A stretch of 7,010 nt of DNA from Porticoccaceae bacterium. Its GTDB lineage: Bacteria; Pseudomonadota; Gammaproteobacteria; Pseudomonadales; Porticoccaceae. The notes beneath the pieces are model-generated. The model ran no database searches. It was given only the letters and a program-made list of their open reading frames with translations, and was not told where the DNA came from. The stretch spans positions 1 to 7,010 of the forward strand of contig JAFMBU010000084.1 in NCBI GenBank assembly GCA_017858295.1, read 5' to 3'. This document shows positions 6,088-7,010 of the stretch, in pieces; the first letter of the stretch is position 1, and every line of letters starts with the position of its first letter. A program made the translations under genes and the position numbers.

Positions 6088-7010
6088 ATGTCAGAGCAGA
6101 CTTCAAAAGAAATCCGATCAACAGTGACCAGCGATGGTGATATCACAATCTCTATAGTTAACGTCGCTATGCCAATACCCAAAGAAAACGAAGTCTTGAT
6201 CAAAGTCGAGGCATCGCCGATTAACCCATCGGATCTTGCGCTTCTGACCACCTTTGCTGCAGATTTAGACAGCCTGACTGTATCCGGCTCAGGTGATAAC
6301 ACTGTCGCGTCAATGAAAGTGCGCCCGGCGCTCATGAAGGCCATGACTCCAAGACTGGACCAAGCTATGCAGGCCGGTAATGAAGGCTCTGGTGTAGTGG
6401 TCGATGCAGGAGCCAATGCCAAACAGCTGATTGGTAAAACTGTAGGCGTGGCCGGTGGTGCCATGTATGCCCAGTACCGCTGTGTGCCAGCTCAAAGCTG
6501 CCTGGTAATGGACGACGGCACTACTCCTGCTCAAGCGGCCTCGTCATTTGTTAACCCTTTAACCGCCCTAGCCTTTGTTGAAACCATGAAAATGGAAAAT
6601 CACACAGCCCTAGTGAACACTGCCGCAGCCTCAAATCTTGGTCAAATGCTGGTTAAAATCTGTAAGGACGACGGCGTTCCCCTGGTCAATATAGTGCGTA
6701 AAGCCGAACAGGTTGAGGTGCTTAAGAGCTTGGGTGCCGAGCATGTCTGCAACACCAGCGACGAGAGCTTTATGCAGGACTTGGTTGCTGCCTTAATCGC
6801 CACGGGCGCTACCTTGGCATTTGATGCCACCGGCGGTGGCAATGGCGGCAAGCTTCCAGGACAGATATTGGCGGCTATGGAAATCGCGGCCAACAAGACA
6901 GCTAAAGAATACAGTCGCTACGGTTCAGATATTCACAAGCAGGTTTATATCTATGGTGGCCTGGATCAATCGCCAACCATTTTGAACAGATCATTTGGTA
7001 TGCAGTGGGG
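6088..7010 (+). CDS. Zinc-independent MDR-family dehydrogenase / quinone-oxidoreductase-like, 3' partial
   Basis: Open frame of 307 codons from ATG (ribosome site AAGGGA at 6073-6078) that leaves the right edge without a stop; the family usually runs to about 340-380 residues. It belongs to the medium-chain dehydrogenase/reductase superfamily, often labelled zinc-binding dehydrogenase. An N-terminal GroES-like domain includes SPINPSDLALL (about 44-54) and GNEGSGVVVDAG (97-108). It is followed by a Rossmann domain whose nucleotide-binding turn is AAASNLGQM (179-187). VNIVRKAEQVEVLKSLGAEHV (about 201-221) and ATLAFDATGGG are further typical segments. The Cys/His ligands of catalytic-zinc alcohol dehydrogenases are not at the expected places, so a zinc-free NAD(P)H-dependent reductase is likelier than an alcohol dehydrogenase. 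The substrate is unknown. A long segment (about 55-96) stands where quinone reductases have a short loop. It is separated from the sox and toxin-antitoxin genes by an AT-rich gap, so a joint function is not supported. Confidence 0.85.
   Translation, partial: MSEQTSKEIRSTVTSDGDITISIVNVAMPIPKENEVLIKVEASPINPSDLALLTTFAADLDSLTVSGSGDNTVASMKVRPALMKAMTPRLDQAMQAGNEGSGVVVDAGANAKQLIGKTVGVAGGAMYAQYRCVPAQSCLVMDDGTTPAQAASSFVNPLTALAFVETMKMENHTALVNTAAASNLGQMLVKICKDDGVPLVNIVRKAEQVEVLKSLGAEHVCNTSDESFMQDLVAALIATGATLAFDATGGGNGGKLPGQILAAMEIAANKTAKEYSRYGSDIHKQVYIYGGLDQSPTILNRSFGMQW

Noticed and set aside
6054..6464. 136-codon minus-strand frame opposite the start of the dehydrogenase gene
   Set aside because: The plus-strand frame has clear MDR motifs, a ribosome site and runs to the window edge; the antisense frame has neither motifs nor a good start.

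Overview
The window looks like a bacterial chromosome segment, most likely from a marine-type gammaproteobacterium. That placement is inferred from overall protein style and moderate base composition, not proven. It holds three units. (1) Positions 1-5145, plus strand: a tightly packed sarcosine oxidase operon in the order soxB-soxD-soxA-soxG, with soxB cut by the left edge. (2) Positions 5153-5768 (promoter to 5800), minus strand: a two-gene toxin-antitoxin module of the HigB2/HigA2 type, toxin first, convergent with soxG and separated from it by 7 bp. (3) Positions 5801-6087: an AT-rich intergenic stretch, followed by a rightward medium-chain dehydrogenase/reductase gene that runs off the right edge.

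The sox genes would make one cytoplasmic heterotetramer. SoxB carries the sarcosine-oxidising flavin site. SoxA carries an NAD/FAD-type dinucleotide domain and a GcvT-like tetrahydrofolate domain. SoxG is a small GcvT-like partner and SoxD a small accessory subunit. In the characterised family the enzyme demethylates sarcosine to glycine, passing the methyl carbon to tetrahydrofolate as 5,10-methylenetetrahydrofolate and making H2O2. It is usually the last step of glycine betaine/choline/creatine breakdown. SoxB here keeps the histidine that binds FMN covalently, but SoxD has lost two of the four classical zinc ligands.

The toxin-antitoxin module has readable control elements. A sigma70-like promoter has a perfect 15-bp palindrome filling its spacer, which would suit autorepression. 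The toxin has a TTG start almost at the predicted transcript start, with no Shine-Dalgarno. The antitoxin overlaps the toxin end by 11 bp and has a strong AAGGAGG site. The antitoxin begins with a basic segment made by an in-frame 12-bp tandem repeat. No rRNA, tRNA, CRISPR array or transposon end was recognised, and I found no clearly new multi-gene system. The points most worth following are the altered SoxD zinc site and the control layout of the toxin-antitoxin module.
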